Source of the DNA: Pseudomonadota bacterium
GTDB lineage: Bacteria; Pseudomonadota; Alphaproteobacteria; Rhizobiales; Devosiaceae
Direction of reading: 5' to 3'
Length of the DNA stretch: 64,000 nt
NCBI GenBank assembly: GCA_023393475.1
Contig: JAEWLC010000110.1
Coordinates: forward strand, 1 to 64,000
Part shown: positions 62,058 through 64,000 of the stretch, piece after piece
Position numbering within the stretch: the stretch's first letter is position 1
Layout of the letters: each line of letters starts with the position of its first letter
Program-made: the position numbers and the translations under genes
The notes under the pieces: generated by a model
Database searches by the model: none
What the model saw: only the letters and a program-made list of their open reading frames with translations
Told to the model about the DNA's origin: nothing

Positions 62058-63374
62058 ATGGCATTGGGAGACTTCCCGGCGGCAATCATGCCGGGGGCAA
62101 TTCTACCGGGGACCTGGCGGCCCCTGCGGCTCGGCACGCTGGTCGGGTTGCGCTGGCTCGCCATCGCCGGGCAGACGATCGGGGTGCTGTTCGTCGCTTT
62201 CGGCCTCAGCTTCCCGCTGCCGCTGGCCCAGTGCCTGGCGCTGATCGGACTCTCGGTGCTGCTCAACCTGTGGCTGCTGCTGCGGCTTGGCGAAGGCTAT
62301 CGCCCGACGGCGACAGTGGCGACGGTGCATCTCGCCTGGGACCTCTGCCAGCTCGCGGCACTGCTGGCCCTGACCGGCGGGCTGCAGAATCCGTTCTCGC
62401 TGCTGCTGCTCGCGCCAGTGTCGGTATCGGCCACCACCCTGCCCCAGCGCGCGACCACGGTATTGGCGATGCTGGCCATCGTCCTCGCCTCCCTGCTCTC
62501 GGTGTTCCACCTCGATCTGCCCTGGGCGCCGGACGAGAAGCTGGTGTTCGATCGGGTCTATGTCATCGGCATCTGGGTCTCGATCGTCTGCGGCACCACC
62601 TTCATCGCCGCCTATACCAACCGCGTTGCCCACGAGGCGCGCCAGCTCGCCGACGCGCTGGCGGCCACGGAACTGGCCCTGTCGCGCCACGAGCAGCTGA
62701 GCGCGCTCGACGGGCTGGCGGCGGCGGCGGCGCACGAGCTGGGCACGCCGCTCTCGACCATCGCGCTCGTGGCGCGCGAGATGCGGGACGAACTGCCGGC
62801 CGGAGACGTGCGCGAGGACGCCGAGCTGATCATGTCGCAGGCGGCGCGCTGCCGAACCATCCTCGGCAAGCTCCGCAGCCTCCGCGATACGCCGGGCGAC
62901 CCGTTCGCCGCCGTGCCGGTCAGCGCGCTCCTCGCCGAAGTGATCAAGCCGCTCGAGGGCAACGGCAAGACCATCTCGATCCGCACCGACAAGTCCGGCG
63001 GTCCGGACCCGGTGATCAAGCGCAATGCGGGCCTGCTCTACGGGCTCGGCAACCTGATCGAGAATGCGGCGCAGTTCGCGCGACAGGCCGTGCTGGTCGA
63101 TGCCAGCTGGGACAAGTCGGCGCTGACGGTGACCATCACCGACGACGGCCCAGGCTTTCCCGCCGAGCTGATCGCGCGGCTGGGCGAGCCCTATCTCACG
63201 ACGCGCCCGCGCGACCCCGAGAGCGCGGAGCCGGGCGGGCTGGGGCTCGGCATCTTCATCTCCAAGACCCTGCTCGAGCGCACCGGTGCCAAGATCCGGT
63301 TCGAGAACGAAGCGGACGACGGACATGCCCGCGTGCGGCTGGTCTGGCCGCGCGCCGCAATCGAGGGCGCGTAA
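62058..63374 (+). CDS. actS: redox sensor histidine kinase ActS/RegB/PrrB
   Basis: A 438-residue kinase with six TM segments (about residues 25-190), the quinone-site block TGGLQNPFSLLLLAP (residues 106-120), H-box His226 (AAAHELGTPLST), the redox-active Cys265 (QAARCRTILG) and HATPase blocks (GNLIENAAQFAR, ITDDGPGFP, GGLGLGIFISKTLLER). The position of the Cys matches Cys265 of Rhodobacter RegB. It senses redox state and phosphorylates ActR, which follows after 85 bases. ATG 62058 has AAAGGA before it. Confidence 0.95.
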   Translation: MALGDFPAAIMPGAILPGTWRPLRLGTLVGLRWLAIAGQTIGVLFVAFGLSFPLPLAQCLALIGLSVLLNLWLLLRLGEGYRPTATVATVHLAWDLCQLAALLALTGGLQNPFSLLLLAPVSVSATTLPQRATTVLAMLAIVLASLLSVFHLDLPWAPDEKLVFDRVYVIGIWVSIVCGTTFIAAYTNRVAHEARQLADALAATELALSRHEQLSALDGLAAAAAHELGTPLSTIALVAREMRDELPAGDVREDAELIMSQAARCRTILGKLRSLRDTPGDPFAAVPVSALLAEVIKPLEGNGKTISIRTDKSGGPDPVIKRNAGLLYGLGNLIENAAQFARQAVLVDASWDKSALTVTITDDGPGFPAELIARLGEPYLTTRPRDPESAEPGGLGLGIFISKTLLERTGAKIRFENEADDGHARVRLVWPRAAIEGA

Positions 63375-63459
63375 GCGTTGGTCGACTCTCGATGAGTTGC
63401 GTTGCCATTTGCTGCCTATATTTTGACCTTTGGGCCAAAAGCCCCTACATGAGGCGCCG

Positions 63460-64000
63460 ATGAGCACAGTCGATGAACTCCTCGCCGGCGACCGCAGCCT
63501 GCTGCTGGTCGATGATGACAAGACCTTCCTCACCCGGCTCGAACGGGCGATGCAGAAGCGTGGCTTCGAGGTCCGCATCGCGGATACCGTGGCCGGCGGG
63601 CTCGCTGCCGTGTCGGAGATGGCGCCCGCCTACGCGGTGGTGGATCTGCGTCTCGAGGACGGCAACGGGCTCGACGTGGTCGCGGCCCTGCACCAGAAGC
63701 GCGAGGACGCGCGCGCGGTCGTGCTCACCGGCTATGGCAACATCGCGACTGCCGTGACGGCGGTGAAGCTCGGCGCGGTGGACTATCTCTCCAAGCCGGC
63801 CGACGCCGAGGACGTGATCAACGCTCTCCTCGCCAACAGCGACCGGCCGCCGGAGCCGCCCGAGAACCCGATGTCGGCCGACCGGGTGCGCTGGGAACAC
63901 ATCCAGCGGGTGTACGAACTCTGCGATCGCAACGTCTCCGAGACGGCGCGCCGGCTCAACATGCACAGGCGCACCCTGCAGCGCATTCTCGCCAAGCGCG
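63460..64000 (+). CDS. actR: redox response regulator ActR/RegA/PrrA (3' cut by window)
   Basis: 180 codons are visible; only the last few residues are missing at the window edge. The receiver domain has acidic pocket VDDDKTF, phospho-Asp62 (VVDLRLEDG), Thr in VLTGYGNIATAV and Lys in YLSKPADAED. After a Pro-rich linker (PPEPPENP) comes a Fis-type helix-turn-helix, ELCDRNVSETARRLNMHRRTLQRILAKR split as usual. It controls genes for energy metabolism under low oxygen. Partner kinase ActS lies upstream in the same operon. Confidence 0.95.
   Translation, partial: MSTVDELLAGDRSLLLVDDDKTFLTRLERAMQKRGFEVRIADTVAGGLAAVSEMAPAYAVVDLRLEDGNGLDVVAALHQKREDARAVVLTGYGNIATAVTAVKLGAVDYLSKPADAEDVINALLANSDRPPEPPENPMSADRVRWEHIQRVYELCDRNVSETARRLNMHRRTLQRILAKR

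Overview
The window is high-GC, gene-dense chromosomal DNA from an alphaproteobacterium. Irr beside fabA/fabB, the ActS/ActR (RegB/RegA) redox pair, DUF2852, ECF42/DGPF pairs and dispersed GATGACA-type palindromes point to Hyphomicrobiales. A Devosia-like genus is my best guess, but this is inference, not a database match. I saw no rRNA, tRNA, CRISPR array, transposase or phage gene. Both window edges cut genes: infB on the left and actR on the right.

Layout. 1-4.5 kb: 3' end of infB with a strong terminator, two tandem YcxB-like membrane proteins (the second frameshifted) and an ABC exporter. 4.6-8.2 kb: an arabinoside module with an ArsR-type regulator carrying a large C-terminal domain, a GH51 arabinofuranosidase and a hydroxypyruvate isomerase-like protein. 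8.3-12.3 kb: DUF763, then fabB-fabA divergent from irr. 12.3-19 kb: a LacI regulator divergent from a 54-residue protein, a TonB siderophore receptor with its AraC regulator, and a diguanylate cyclase. 19.2-27.7 kb: DGPF/ECF42 pair, 2-hydroxyacid dehydrogenase, SH3 protein, second DGPF protein, a two-component system, an SMP-30-like protein and a DUF6544 protein. 27.8-34 kb: pnp, rpsO, an HWE-type kinase, truB and rbfA, all on the minus strand. With infB on the plus strand at the left edge, this is the geometry left by one ~32.6 kb inversion that split the usual infB-rbfA-truB-rpsO-pnp cluster.

34-37.4 kb: an L-rhamnose/L-fucose-type set (mutarotase, IclR regulator, enolase-superfamily dehydratase, SDR). 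37.5-49.3 kb: the most interesting region, apparently a full ureide nitrogen-salvage system. It holds allophanate hydrolase AtzF, a GntR regulator, an operon of isochorismatase-fold hydrolase, AtzG, AtzE and HpxZ/AtzH, and a BMP-type ABC importer operon that carries a biuret hydrolase (BiuH) gene between its permease and ATPase genes. Together these could import a ureide or purine-derived compound and degrade triuret, carboxybiuret and biuret to ammonia and CO2. No cyanuric acid hydrolase is present.

49.3-51.5 kb: Dabb protein, FAH-family hydrolase and a RecD2-like helicase. 51.5-56.7 kb: TetR, DrrA-like ATPase, DrrB-like permease and a short DrrC-like UvrA paralogue, an actinomycete-style resistance set. 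56.8-64 kb: aldo/keto reductase, PBP1-type peptidoglycan synthase, a small secreted protein, a zinc metallopeptidase, DUF2852 and actS-actR. Several families of palindromic intergenic repeats are scattered through the window.
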